Positions 25,718 to 34,725 are shown, counted from the stretch's first letter. The stretch: DNA of 64,000 nt from Serratia fonticola (GCF_006715025.1 NZ_VFMK01000001.1:2356001-2420000); one strand, 5' to 3'. Numbers and translations: made by a program. Notes: generated by a model not told the origin, from the sequence alone.

Positions 25718-26998
25718 CTAGAACCCTAAACGATCGCGCAGCGCGAAGTAAGCGGCCCCTAATGCGGTGAAGGGAACTTGCAAATGGCGTCCGCCAAAGA
25801 ACGGCGAATGGGGGAGTTTGGCGAAGGCATCAAAACGCTCGGCGTCACCGCGCAGCACTTCGGCGATCAGTTTGCCCGCCAGATGCGTCAGGGTCACGCC
25901 GTGTCCGCTGTCGCCTTGCAGGTAGTAAACGTTATTTTCCAGCCTGCCGAACTGCGGCATACGTGACAGCGTTAACAGGAAATTACCGCTCCAGCGGTAA
26001 TCGATACGCACCTTTTTCAACTGTGGAAAAGTTTTTAACATCAAGGGGCGGATCCGGGCTTCGATATCCGCTGGGTCTTGTGCTCCGTAGATAACGCCTC
26101 CGCCGTAAAGCAAGCGGTTATCTGCTGTCAGACGGAAGTAATCCAGCAGGTAGTTACAGTCTTCAACGCACGGGGTATCGGGCAGAAGTGAAAGCGCCAT
26201 ATCCAGTGATAACGGTTCGGTCGCCACAATCTGTGAGCCGCAGGGCATGCTCAGGCGGCTGAGGCGGGGCTCGAATCCGTCTCCAAGATAGGCATTACCT
26301 GCCACGATCACAAAGTCGGCACTGACACTGCCGTGAGCGGTGTGTACCGTTGCAGGCTGACCATAGTCGATATGCGTTGCCGTAGACTGTTCAAACAGCC
26401 TTCCTCCGTGGCGGCGTACCGCCTCCGCTTCGCCCAGAGCCAGATTTAATGGGTGAAGGTGACCCCCATCAGGATCCCGCAATCCACCGACATAACGCTC
26501 ACTGGCAATCGCCTGCCGGATCGCTTCTCCGTCCAGCAATTCCAACTGATTATGGCCATAATGATGCCAACGTTGCTCTCTTTCTCGCAGTCTATTGTAT
26601 TGTTTTGTGGTGAGTGCGGCGGCTATTGCACCGGGACGGTAGTCACAGGCAATAGCGTATTGATCGATACGTTGACGAATGATCTCGGCACCTTCGAACA
26701 TCATGCTGCCGAGCATGGCGGCGGTAGCGTGGCCGTAACGTGCCTCGATCACATCAATATCACGGCTATAGGCGTTGAGCACTTGGCCACCATTGCGACC
26801 GCTGGCACCCCAGCCGATACGCGCGGCTTCGAGCAACACCACGTCATAACCGGCCTCGACCAGATGCAGGGCGGAAGAAAGACCGCTAAAACCGCCGCCA
26901 ACAATACAGACGTCGCAGCGGATTGCTCCATTTAACTGAGGATAAGGAGCGTGTGGATTCGCGCTGGCGGCATAATAGCTGGCAACATGTTCCATCAT
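25718..26998 (-). CDS. puuB: gamma-glutamylputrescine oxidoreductase
   Basis: A 426-residue FAD-dependent amine oxidase of the DAO family that oxidises gamma-glutamylputrescine to gamma-glutamyl-gamma-aminobutyraldehyde. The dinucleotide fold is CDVCIVGGGFSGLSSALHLVEAGYDVVLLEA (residues about 28-58), and the C-terminal FAD-contact segment is YLQGDSGHGVTLTHLAGKLIAE. The start MMEHVASYYAASAN matches E. coli PuuB (MTEHTSSYYAASAN) and follows GGAGGAGTG, so 26998 is used rather than the longer frame to 27058. It lies 20 bases after puuR in the same direction, forming a puuR-puuB unit. Confidence 0.92.
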   Translation of the reverse strand: MMEHVASYYAASANPHAPYPQLNGAIRCDVCIVGGGFSGLSSALHLVEAGYDVVLLEAARIGWGASGRNGGQVLNAYSRDIDVIEARYGHATAAMLGSMMFEGAEIIRQRIDQYAIACDYRPGAIAAALTTKQYNRLREREQRWHHYGHNQLELLDGEAIRQAIASERYVGGLRDPDGGHLHPLNLALGEAEAVRRHGGRLFEQSTATHIDYGQPATVHTAHGSVSADFVIVAGNAYLGDGFEPRLSRLSMPCGSQIVATEPLSLDMALSLLPDTPCVEDCNYLLDYFRLTADNRLLYGGGVIYGAQDPADIEARIRPLMLKTFPQLKKVRIDYRWSGNFLLTLSRMPQFGRLENNVYYLQGDSGHGVTLTHLAGKLIAEVLRGDAERFDAFAKLPHSPFFGGRHLQVPFTALGAAYFALRDRLGF

Positions 26999-27018
26999 CA
27001 CTCCTCCGGCAGTTTGCG

Positions 27019-27576
27019 TCAGAAGGTTGTTGGGGTATGCGCGCTGATGATTCGGCATACCCGTGTGGAGGTATTACTGAAACTGTGCGGCATACCCGTG
27101 TTAATCGCATAGCTTTGCCCTGCGGTTAACTGATAGCTCTGGCCGTTGACCGTCAGCATGATCTCCCCCTCAAGCAGGGTGCCGATCTCCTCGCCCTGAT
27201 GCTTGATCTTCTCACCGGTGGTGGTGCCGGGTTGATAGGTTTCCAGCATCATCGCCAGATTGCGAGTAGGGCTGCCGTTGTGCACCAGTTTCATTGAGAC
27301 GCCCTGGCTGCCAATCTCGATCAGATCTTCTGGCTCAATGACCACTTTGGGTTCATCTGGCCGTTCGGGTTCAGCAAAAAATTCAGACAGCGATAACCCA
27401 TAGACCTTCAACAGTTTCTGCAGCGTACTGATGGCAGGGCTGACTTTGTCCTGCTCAATCGTGCTGATGGCGCTGTGGGTTAATCCGGACAGTTCGGCGA
27501 CCCTGCGCTGCGACAAACCCAACTGCTGGCGGATCTGCGACAGGCGCTTGCCTGGTGCCAAGCTGACTTCGCTCAT
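27019..27576 (-). CDS. puuR: transcriptional repressor PuuR
   Basis: A 185-residue repressor of putrescine catabolism: Cro/CI-type helix-turn-helix at residues about 10-65 (GKRLSQIRQQLGLSQRRVAELSGLTHSAISTIEQDKVSPAISTLQKLL) and a C-terminal cupin sensor (about 105-180; QGEEIGTLLEGEIMLTVNG). Length and start (MSEVSLAPGKRL) equal E. coli PuuR; the frame is open to 27678 but AAGGAA precedes the ATG at 27576. It diverges from puuA, and two PuuR-like operators lie in between, so it should repress both directions until putrescine is present. Confidence 0.93.
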   Translation of the reverse strand: MSEVSLAPGKRLSQIRQQLGLSQRRVAELSGLTHSAISTIEQDKVSPAISTLQKLLKVYGLSLSEFFAEPERPDEPKVVIEPEDLIEIGSQGVSMKLVHNGSPTRNLAMMLETYQPGTTTGEKIKHQGEEIGTLLEGEIMLTVNGQSYQLTAGQSYAINTGMPHSFSNTSTRVCRIISAHTPTTF

Positions 27577-27681
27577 AGCGGTAGTTCCTTCTGGTAGGCG
27601 CGACAGGTTGGGAATAATCCCGGCGTCGGGAACCTGTCTGAGTGATATCGAAACCCCATGATATCGGCAGTCGGGCACCGA

Positions 27682-27701
27682 TTGGAAAATATATTGCCCA
27701 T
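27682..27701. promoter_or_regulatory. PuuR operator 1
   Basis: TTGGAAAATATATTGCCCAT matches the remembered E. coli PuuR site ATGGACAATATATTGACCAT at 17 of 20 bases. It lies 105 bp upstream of the puuR start in the 397-bp puuR-puuA gap. Confidence 0.72.
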
Positions 27702-27761
27702 GTTCCCCCCCATTTTGGCGGACGAAATTCTGTACGGGAAAAGCGCAAACAACGCCTTTTC

Positions 27762-27779
27762 GGTCAATATTTTATCAAT
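27762..27779. promoter_or_regulatory. PuuR operator 2
   Basis: GGTCAATATTTTATCAAT matches the reverse complement of the PuuR site (GGTCAATATATTGTCCAT) at about 14-15 of 18 bases. It lies about 195 bp before puuA. The rest of the 27577-27973 gap is AT-rich and carries no gene I can support. Confidence 0.55.
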
Positions 27780-27973
27780 TTAGCAGCCCGTGGCGAATAA
27801 TTAAACGGCTTTGTAATATTTGAAAAGCATTTGTGTTAATACTATGTTTCATTGTGTGGGTGTTATTTTGAGCGCCAGCTTCCGGCGCAGTCTGCAGAGA
27901 AATCAAACCATGTGTTAAGTCGATCAGCAAGTGAATGCGAAGGCATTCCCAAGAGCACAACGGCAGGTGACGT

Positions 27974-29392
27974 ATGCAAACCAACAGCGCAGCAATTGAA
28001 GATTTTGCACAGCATCATGAAGAAAGGCGAAGTAGCGCGTTCCAACAAGAGGTGACTCACTATTTGGAACGCCATCCCGCCACGCAGTATGTCGATATCC
28101 TTCTCACCGATCTTAATGGTTCCTTTCGCGGTAAACGCATTCCCGTCTCCGGGTTGAAAAAAATAGAAAAAGGCTGCTATTTCCCTGCCTCGGTATTTGC
28201 CATGGATATTCTTGGTAATGTGGTAGAGGAAGCCGGTCTGGGCCAGGAACTGGGGGAACCGGATCGGGTTTGCCTGCCGGTCGCAGGCACTCTGACACCT
28301 TCGGCAGCGGATCCACAACACGTCGCTCAGGTGTTGCTGACGATGTTGGATGAAGATGGTACTCCCTTTGACGTTGAACCTCGTAATGTCTTGAACCGAA
28401 TATGGCAGACATTACGCCAGCGCGGGTTATTCCCGGTGGTAGCGGTAGAGTTGGAGTTTTATCTCATCGATCGACAGCGAGACGCGGAAGGGTATTTACA
28501 ACCCCCTTGCGCACCGGGGACACAAGAGCGCAACGTACAAAGCCAGGTCTATTCTCTGGATAACCTGAACCATTTTGCCGGAGTGTTAAACGATATTGAT
28601 GCTCTGGCACAGTTACAGGGGCTACCGGCGGATGGCGCAGTGGCGGAAGCCTCTCCCGGTCAGTTTGAAATCAACCTGAACCATAGCGACAACGTGCTGC
28701 AAGCCTGCGATCATGCCTTGGCATTAAAGCGTCTGGTGCGCCAGGTGGCAGAACAGCATCGTATGCATGCCACCTTTATGGCTAAACCCTATGAGGATTA
28801 TGCCGGTAGCGGGATGCATGTGCATATCAGCATGGTAGATGGTACGGGCAACAACCTGTTTGCCGAAGCAGATGGTGAAGATTCAACGTTGCTCAAGCGC
28901 GCCTTGGCCGGGATGATTACCCTGATGCCAGCCTCCATGGCGCTGATGGCCCCCAATATCAACGCGTTCCGGCGTTTCCAGCCGGGGATGTATGTGCCAA
29001 CTCAGGCTTCATGGGGGCATAACAATCGTACCGTGGCGTTACGTATTCCCTGTGGGGATACGGAGAACCACCGTGTGGAATATCGCGTTGCCGGGGCCGA
29101 TGCTAACCCTTATCTGGTGGTGGCGGCGATTCTGGCGGGCATGCTGTATGGCCTGGATACTGAGCTACCACTGCCCGAGCCGGTAACCGGCAATGGTCTG
29201 GAGCAGGAAGGGCTACCATTCCCGATCCGCCAGAGCGATGCTTTGTACGAGTTTGAGCACCAGCATGAATTGACCCAGTATCTTGGTGAACGTTTCTCGC
29301 ACGTTTATCATGCCTGCAAGAGGGATGAACTGATGCAGTTCGAGCGTTTGGTGACGGAAACCGAGATTGACTGGATGCTGAAAAATGCCTGA
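27974..29392 (+). CDS. puuA: gamma-glutamylputrescine synthetase
   Basis: A 472-residue ATP-dependent ligase of the glutamine synthetase family that joins glutamate to putrescine, the first step of the Puu pathway. The beta-grasp N-terminal domain (about 30-125; YVDILLTDLNGSFRGKRIPV) precedes the catalytic domain, with VELEFYL, the metal-binding PGQFEINLNH, GSGMHVHISM and NRTVALRIPCGDTENHRVEYRVAGADANPYL. Length equals E. coli PuuA. It is transcribed away from puuR-puuB. puuC and puuD, needed to finish conversion to GABA, are not in the window. A terminator lies 170 bp downstream. Confidence 0.94.
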   Translation: MQTNSAAIEDFAQHHEERRSSAFQQEVTHYLERHPATQYVDILLTDLNGSFRGKRIPVSGLKKIEKGCYFPASVFAMDILGNVVEEAGLGQELGEPDRVCLPVAGTLTPSAADPQHVAQVLLTMLDEDGTPFDVEPRNVLNRIWQTLRQRGLFPVVAVELEFYLIDRQRDAEGYLQPPCAPGTQERNVQSQVYSLDNLNHFAGVLNDIDALAQLQGLPADGAVAEASPGQFEINLNHSDNVLQACDHALALKRLVRQVAEQHRMHATFMAKPYEDYAGSGMHVHISMVDGTGNNLFAEADGEDSTLLKRALAGMITLMPASMALMAPNINAFRRFQPGMYVPTQASWGHNNRTVALRIPCGDTENHRVEYRVAGADANPYLVVAAILAGMLYGLDTELPLPEPVTGNGLEQEGLPFPIRQSDALYEFEHQHELTQYLGERFSHVYHACKRDELMQFERLVTETEIDWMLKNA

Positions 29393-29559
29393 GCCGATAG
29401 GGCCGTGTACAGCGCAGTTTGAGTCGTACATCGGTAAGAAAGGCGATTAATTCAGTTGACGAGGCCATTTCCTCAGCCAAAGCCAAAAAGAATTTGTTTA
29501 AGAAGGTTTCAGGATCTTGTCTTTCCTAACCCAAATGGTGCAAAATACGCGAAATGCAG

Positions 29560-29595
29560 ATAGCCGACGTTTTAACGCGTCGGTTATTTTTTTTG
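29560..29595 (+). terminator. terminator after puuA
   Basis: ATAGCCGACG (29560-29569) pairs with CGTCGGTTAT (29578-29587; one G-U) over an eight-base loop and runs into a tract of T. A strong intrinsic terminator, so plaP must have its own promoter. Confidence 0.8.
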
Positions 29596-29925
29596 CATTA
29601 CGTTTTACCAATGTGCGTTTCATACACCAAGCGAGGCCGGACATCGAGCCGGATAGATAAATAGGTTCGTCGCGATCAACCAAAACTCTATGGTCGTGAC
29701 TCATGAGGATAAGAAAGATGGGGCAATTTTTCACTTTAGCACCGGTGCCCGCCGGTTTCCGCTGCGGTCGCAGCGATTATGGAGCAACCAAGGCGATTTC
29801 GTCTCGTTATCCAGCTTCCCTCATCCCCCTTTTAGAATTAAGTCGCACGTTGCGAAGTTTCCCCGCAACCTTGAGTCTTGGCGTGTCTATTATCCGCAAG
29901 GCTGAAGGTAAGGGGGGGCTGCGCG
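29596..29925 (+). other. long structured leader / promoter region of plaP
   Basis: About 330 bases separate the puuA terminator from plaP. Within it are hairpins ACCGG...CCGGT (near 29740-29756), CGCTGC-GGTC-GCAGCG (29760-29775) and TTGCG...CGCAA (about 29850-29868). A 77-codon open frame from 29703 to 29936, basic in composition (begins MRIRKM), runs through the hairpins and ends 11 bases inside plaP in another frame. A regulatory leader with an upstream reading frame is possible; no known riboswitch was recognised. Confidence 0.35.
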
Positions 29926-31296
29926 ATGTCCGATAACATCATCACTGCCGCACCAGCCGGCCAACGCGTCCAGCTGCGTAAAACACTGACTTTAATCCCT
30001 GTTGTCATGATGGGTCTGGCCTATTTGCAGCCAATGACCATCTTTGACACCTTCGGCATCGTATCCGGCTTGACCGATGGTCACGTCGCGACGGCGTATG
30101 CGTTCGCTCTGCTGGCGATCCTGTTCACCGCCCTGAGCTACGGCAAACTGGTCCGGAAATTCCCTTCCGCCGGTTCAGCCTATACCTATGCCCAGAAAGC
30201 CATCAGCCCGCATGTCGGCTTTATGGTGGGTTGGTCGTCACTGCTGGACTACCTGTTCATGCCGATGATCAACATTCTGTTGGCAAAAATTTATCTGGAA
30301 GCCATTTTCCCTGGCGTACCTTCGTGGATCTTCGTTGCCGCATTGGTAGGGTTAATGACCTTTTTCAACCTGCGTGGCATCAAGCTGGTGGCAAACCTGA
30401 ACTCCATTATTGTGGTCGTGCAGGTGGCGATCATGATTGTGTTCCTTGGCCTGGTAGTTAACGGGATTTCCCACGGTGAAGGTGCCGGCACGCTGGTAAG
30501 CAGCCGTCCATTCTGGTCCGATAATGCTCACGTTGTACCGATGATTACCGGTGCGACCATTCTGTGCTTCTCATTCCTGGGTTTTGACGGTATCAGCTCG
30601 TTGTCTGAAGAAACCAAAGATGCAGAAAATGTGATCCCGAAAGCCATCTTCCTGACGGCCTTGATCGGCGGCATTATCTTTATCGTGGTGTCTTACTTCG
30701 TGCAGCTGTACTTCCCGGATATTTCGCGCTTCAAGGATCCTGATGCGTCACAGCCGGAAATCATGCTGTATGTGGCAGGTAAATTCTTCCAGTCGGTGAT
30801 TCTGGTGTTCTCGTGCGTTACCGTACTGGCTTCCGGTATGGCGTCACATGCGGGGGTTTCTCGTCTGATGTACGTTATGGGGCGTGATGGTGTATTCCCA
30901 GAGCGTTTCTTCGGTTATGTTCATCCGAAATGGCGTACCCCTGCGCTGAACGTGCTGCTGGTTGGCGTGATTGCGTTGTCTGCCGTATCCTTTGACCTGG
31001 TGACGGCCACCGCGTTGATCAACTTTGGCGCATTGATTGCGTTCACCTTTGTTAACCTGTCGGTGATTTCGCAATTCTATATTCGTGACAAGATGAATCG
31101 CACCGTGAAGGATACCGTCAACTACCTGATCCTGCCGGTGATGGGCGCGTTGACCGTTGGTGCGCTGTGGATCAACCTGGAAACCAGCTCTATGACGCTG
31201 GGGCTGGTTTGGGCGGCCATTGGTCTGATCTACCTGGCGTTCGTGACCCGCAGCTTCCGTCTGCCGGTGCCACAGGCCAGCGAAGACGTCGCTTAA
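29926..31296 (+). CDS. plaP: putrescine importer PlaP
   Basis: A 456-residue APC-family inner-membrane importer with 12 membrane segments. It follows E. coli PlaP closely along its length (LRKTLTLIPVVMMGLAYLQPM, TFGIVSGLTDGHV, ALLAILFTALSYGKLVR, LPVPQASEDVA at the end) and is less like PuuP. PlaP takes up putrescine by proton symport. Position next to sbcB is also the E. coli plaP neighbourhood. I start at 29926 (MSDNIITA), which follows GTAAGGGGGG; the frame is open to 29878. With puuA, puuB and puuR upstream it gives the locus uptake plus first catabolic steps. Confidence 0.9.
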   Translation: MSDNIITAAPAGQRVQLRKTLTLIPVVMMGLAYLQPMTIFDTFGIVSGLTDGHVATAYAFALLAILFTALSYGKLVRKFPSAGSAYTYAQKAISPHVGFMVGWSSLLDYLFMPMINILLAKIYLEAIFPGVPSWIFVAALVGLMTFFNLRGIKLVANLNSIIVVVQVAIMIVFLGLVVNGISHGEGAGTLVSSRPFWSDNAHVVPMITGATILCFSFLGFDGISSLSEETKDAENVIPKAIFLTALIGGIIFIVVSYFVQLYFPDISRFKDPDASQPEIMLYVAGKFFQSVILVFSCVTVLASGMASHAGVSRLMYVMGRDGVFPERFFGYVHPKWRTPALNVLLVGVIALSAVSFDLVTATALINFGALIAFTFVNLSVISQFYIRDKMNRTVKDTVNYLILPVMGALTVGALWINLETSSMTLGLVWAAIGLIYLAFVTRSFRLPVPQASEDVA

Positions 31297-31319
31297 CGCT
31301 GGCGTCTGCCTCGCTAACG

Positions 31320-31351
31320 AAAAAGGGTTTCAGCATGCTGAAACCCTTTTT
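31320..31351. terminator. bidirectional terminator between plaP and sbcB
   Basis: A perfect 32-base palindrome: A5-GGGTTTCAGCA and its complement TGCTGAAACCC-T5. It gives an intrinsic terminator on both strands between convergent plaP and sbcB. Confidence 0.9.
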
Positions 31352-31382
31352 GTTTGTGGAGAGTAATCCGCTATTTCTGCTT

Positions 31383-32810
31383 TTACCCCACCAACTGTTT
31401 GCCGTAATCAAACAGGGCTTTCAGCAGGGCCGTTTTCTCTTGATCCCCTTCGTGCAGGTTATACAGTGCTTCTAATTGCAGCAGGTAGTTTTGTACCCGC
31501 TCAGCATTCAGCATTTCCTGGCGATGCTGCAACCAACGGCGCTGTTCGGCATCATCCAGCGTATTGGGGTAGTTGCGCGCACGGTAGCGGAACAATAATT
31601 CTTTCATCCTGCCGTCACCAAAGGTCAAATCCAGCGCGGGCAGATTCTGCGGTTTGGTTTGCTGGATAATCTTCATGGCGGCCTTGTCGGCATCGCTGAA
31701 GAAGCCATCATAAAGCCGGGCATCCACGTCGTCGACCGGAGTGAAAGGTTCCGCTTCGGCAAACAATGCCACCACTTTTTCGCGTATTTCGGGGTGCTGG
31801 CGCAGGATCTTCAGGTTATCCAGGCAGGCTTGACGGTCGATGCCCAAGCGGTCTGCGTTCTCGGGGAGCAGCGTTTTGGCCGGAGCCAAAACCGGACATT
31901 TATTGATATGTACCAGTTTGATCGGCACCGGAGACTGGTCTGCCGTTAACCGATCGCGGCGTGTATAGAGGCGTTCGCGTAGTTCGTCGGCACTCAGTTC
32001 CAGCAGCGGAGTCATGTCCCCCGCCAGATCGCACATAATCACCGCGTTTTTGTTATCCGGATGCCAGGCCAATGGAGAAACCCAACTGGTATTACCGCGC
32101 GCGGCACCGAACATGCCGGAAACATGTACCAGTGGCGTCATCTCCGCGATATCGATCAACGTATTCAGCTTGTGTTTATTGCGATGTTGCAACAGAAAGT
32201 CAAACAGCCTTGGCTGCGCCTGTTTGACCAGCTTGGCCATGGCAATGGTGGCGTACACATCGGACATCGCATCATGGGCGTGCTCGTGTTCCACACCGTT
32301 GGCGCGGGTCAGATGCTCCAGACGAAAACTGGGGAAACCCTCTTCATTTTCCGGCCAGATGATGCCTTCCGGGCGCAAGGCGTAGCAGGCGCGCATCACA
32401 TCCAGTAAATCCCAGCGAGAGTTGCCGTTCTGCCAACTGTAGGCATAAGGATCGTAGAAACTGCGGTAAAAAATGTTGCGGCTGACTTCATCGTCAAAAC
32501 GGATATTGTTGTAACCCAGAATACAGGTACCGGGTACGCTGAACGCCTGGTGGATCTGGCGCGCAAATTCGGCCTCGTTCACGCCTTTGGCTAACGCATG
32601 CTGGGGCGTGATACCGGTGATCATCACCGCTTCCGGGTCAGGCAGATAGTCATCAGCCGGGGCGCAGTAAAAAACCAGCGGTTCTTCAATGATGTTGAAA
32701 TCCATGTCGGTGCGCACACCGGCAAACTGTGCCGGACGATCCATCGACGGGCTTTTACCGAAGGTTTCGTAGTCGTGTATGTAAAATGTAGCCGGTGCCT
32801 TGCTGCTCAA
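31383..32810 (-). CDS. sbcB: exodeoxyribonuclease I
   Basis: A 475-residue 3'-5' single-strand DNA exonuclease that acts in recombination and mismatch repair. The DEDDh nuclease domain starts FYIHDYETFGKSP, with metal ligands D13 and E15. It continues through ILGYNNIRFDDEVSRNIFYR and the ANGVEHEHAHDAMSDVYATIAMAKL block containing the catalytic His and Asp. The C-terminal helical and SH3-like parts hold GDMTPLLELSADELRERLYTRRDRL. Length equals E. coli SbcB. It is a single gene with its own promoter, convergent with plaP. Confidence 0.96.
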   Translation of the reverse strand: MSSKAPATFYIHDYETFGKSPSMDRPAQFAGVRTDMDFNIIEEPLVFYCAPADDYLPDPEAVMITGITPQHALAKGVNEAEFARQIHQAFSVPGTCILGYNNIRFDDEVSRNIFYRSFYDPYAYSWQNGNSRWDLLDVMRACYALRPEGIIWPENEEGFPSFRLEHLTRANGVEHEHAHDAMSDVYATIAMAKLVKQAQPRLFDFLLQHRNKHKLNTLIDIAEMTPLVHVSGMFGAARGNTSWVSPLAWHPDNKNAVIMCDLAGDMTPLLELSADELRERLYTRRDRLTADQSPVPIKLVHINKCPVLAPAKTLLPENADRLGIDRQACLDNLKILRQHPEIREKVVALFAEAEPFTPVDDVDARLYDGFFSDADKAAMKIIQQTKPQNLPALDLTFGDGRMKELLFRYRARNYPNTLDDAEQRRWLQHRQEMLNAERVQNYLLQLEALYNLHEGDQEKTALLKALFDYGKQLVG

Positions 32811-33160
32811 AATCGCATCTCTTCATTGGCGTAGGGAATAGGCCCTATTGTAACGGCGCAATGAACGATGCCAAGCTTAAACGGTGAAATGCAGCGGGTT
32901 AGCCATGAGGGGAGTCATTCAGAGGGAGGAAAGTCGCTGCCTAAATGCAGAAGAACGCGTATCTCTGCGCTTTCCTGCCCAGAGGCATAGTCATCGTGTT
33001 CGTAATCAATGACGCTTGGCGCAAGCAAACCCGTTTGGATATTTTGGCGTTCTTATTCTTTCAAGCCATCTATTTTGGCGACATACGGTTCTCCCTGCCT
33101 GAATGTCGCATCGTAGGCGCGCCGGGCAGTTTTGTCGCTACCCCATTCAAGGCGGGGAAG
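32811..33160. other. intergenic stretch with no supported gene
   Basis: A 350-base gap upstream of sbcB. A 98-codon plus-strand frame (32945-33241) is open, but it lacks a ribosome-binding site and overlaps the better small gene at 33161-33322, so I do not call it. Presumably holds the sbcB promoter. Confidence 0.4.
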
Positions 33161-33322
33161 TCAAAATGCCTGTTTAGGGGAGGTGATGTCCTTTTTAACC
33201 GTGTGTTCCTGCAGATGTTTTTCGGTCTTTTTACTCAGTGAGTAGATGCCGCTGGCCACGGCCAACCAAAACAGGGTGCAAAAGACCAATACCCCCAGCC
33301 AGACTTTTTGGTTGTAGCGCAT
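33161..33322 (-). CDS. 53-residue single-span membrane protein (YmiA-like)
   Basis: A short gene easily missed because of its length. The frame begins MRYNQKVWLGVLVFCTLFW, has one hydrophobic segment at residues 8-28, then a charged, Lys-rich tail (SLSKKTEKHLQEH...) and stops after QAF. GGAG lies six bases before the ATG. The N-terminal pattern basic-VWL-(hydrophobic)-FW resembles what I remember of small membrane proteins such as E. coli YmiA (RKAWLAVFLGSALFW), but that likeness is weak. Function unknown. It stands between sbcB and the divergent reductase-like gene. Confidence 0.6.
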   Translation of the reverse strand: MRYNQKVWLGVLVFCTLFWLAVASGIYSLSKKTEKHLQEHTVKKDITSPKQAF

Positions 33323-33578
33323 AGAGGCTCCAATAAATGAGAGGTTTGTATACCTGCTGAATTAAATCAGGTTCAACATCAATATTATTTAAACGGCAGG
33401 AATAAAACGAGTGGTATTACGGCTTTCATTTGTTACTAATCTCCCGTGAGTGTTTCAGAACATTCCTTAAGATAATATTAAGAAGCGCAATTTAGTGAGC
33501 ACTTAGTTTCTATTTAAATTTGGTTTATAAATGCAGGCATACAATCCATCTGATTCAATGCCAATGTGGGTGTCCAAT

Positions 33579-34688
33579 ATGAAAACGTTGCTGCTGACTG
33601 GTGCTACCGGTTTCCTCGGTGGTGCGGTGCTAGAAAAATTATTGATTGATAATCAAAATATTAATTATCTTCTGCTCGTGCGAGCAGAGACTCAACAACT
33701 GGGCTTAACCCGTATTCGTGATAATATGGAAAAGTTCAATGTCGATAAAAAAATTCTGGATAAACTTTCAGTAGATAATATTTTACTGGGTGATCTCAGT
33801 GAGCCGGATTATTTTTTATCGGATTCACGCATTAACAATGTAACTCATGTGGTTAATTGCGCGGCCGTTGCTTCATTCGGCAATAACCCGCTTATTTGGA
33901 AGGTCAACGTTGAAGGTACTCTGGCCTTTGCACAACGAATGTCGCAAGTGGTTGGATTAAAACGCTTCCTGCATGTGGGGACTGCCATGTCCTGCGCCCC
34001 GGAAGCGGGGTCGTTAGTGGCCGAAAGTGCAGAATTTGAGGAGACGGCCGAACATCTGGTGGAATATACCCGTTCCAAATCGACGATCGAACAACTTATG
34101 CGGCAAACGTGCCCGCAACTGCCTTTGGTGATCGCCCGGCCATCGATCGTAGTAGGTCATACGCGCCTGGGGTGTAAACCGTCCAGCAGTATTTTCTGGG
34201 TATTCAGCATGGCACTGATGCTGCGTAAGTTTATGTGTTCATTGCAGGACAATATCGATGTGATCCCAGTGGATTACTGTGCTGACGCATTGGTGATGTT
34301 GCTCAGCAGCAATAATCTGGATAACGATGTTTATCATATCTCGGCAGGTGTTGAGAGCAGCGTCAGCTTTGCAGATATCGATTATGCCATCGCTGCCGCA
34401 TTGGAAGAGCCGCCGGTGGGGGACCACTATGCGCAGGTCAGTTACGAAGCCTTGTTGCAAATGCGCAGACAGTTGAAAGATATCTTTGGGCCTTGCAATG
34501 AGCGTCTGATGCTTAAAGCCATGCGTCTGTACGGTTCATTCGCTATGCTGAACGTGCGCTTCAGTAATGAGAAGATCCTGAAACTCGGCATGCCGAAACC
34601 ACCGCGATTTACCGACTATATCGCGCGCTGTGTACAATCGACGCGTGGGCTTTCCATACCGCAACAAATGGTGGTGGATTTTAAATAG
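33579..34688 (+). CDS. NAD-binding thioester reductase/fatty acyl-CoA reductase-like protein
   Basis: About 369 residues from MKTLLLTGATGFLGGAVLEKLL, an extended short-chain dehydrogenase (NAD_binding_4/Male-sterility type) with TGATGFLG at residues 7-14 for the cofactor. Downstream are VNCAAVASFG, VNVEGTLAFAQ and a YTRSKSTIEQLM active-site Tyr-Lys pair. Relatives reduce acyl thioesters to aldehydes or alcohols, as stand-alone enzymes or as the release domain of peptide synthetases. No carrier protein or synthetase is next to it here, so the substrate is open. The frame is open to 33531; 33579 is preferred because the fold begins there, but no strong ribosome-binding site is visible. The AT-rich upstream sequence suggests a separate promoter. 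Confidence 0.75.
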   Translation: MKTLLLTGATGFLGGAVLEKLLIDNQNINYLLLVRAETQQLGLTRIRDNMEKFNVDKKILDKLSVDNILLGDLSEPDYFLSDSRINNVTHVVNCAAVASFGNNPLIWKVNVEGTLAFAQRMSQVVGLKRFLHVGTAMSCAPEAGSLVAESAEFEETAEHLVEYTRSKSTIEQLMRQTCPQLPLVIARPSIVVGHTRLGCKPSSSIFWVFSMALMLRKFMCSLQDNIDVIPVDYCADALVMLLSSNNLDNDVYHISAGVESSVSFADIDYAIAAALEEPPVGDHYAQVSYEALLQMRRQLKDIFGPCNERLMLKAMRLYGSFAMLNVRFSNEKILKLGMPKPPRFTDYIARCVQSTRGLSIPQQMVVDFK

Positions 34689-34693
34689 ACAGT

Positions 34694-34725
34694 AGGGCAT
34701 CCGTAAGGGATGCCCTTGTTTTTAC
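34694..34725. terminator. terminator after the reductase-like gene
   Basis: AGGGCATCC (34694-34702) pairs with GGATGCCCT (34708-34716), followed by TGTTTTTA. It lies six bases past the stop and reaches the end of the converging repressor gene at 34722. Confidence 0.75.

Noticed and set aside
32945..33241. 98-codon plus-strand frame in the sbcB upstream gap
   Set aside because: No ribosome-binding site, no motif, and it overlaps the better-supported small membrane protein gene.
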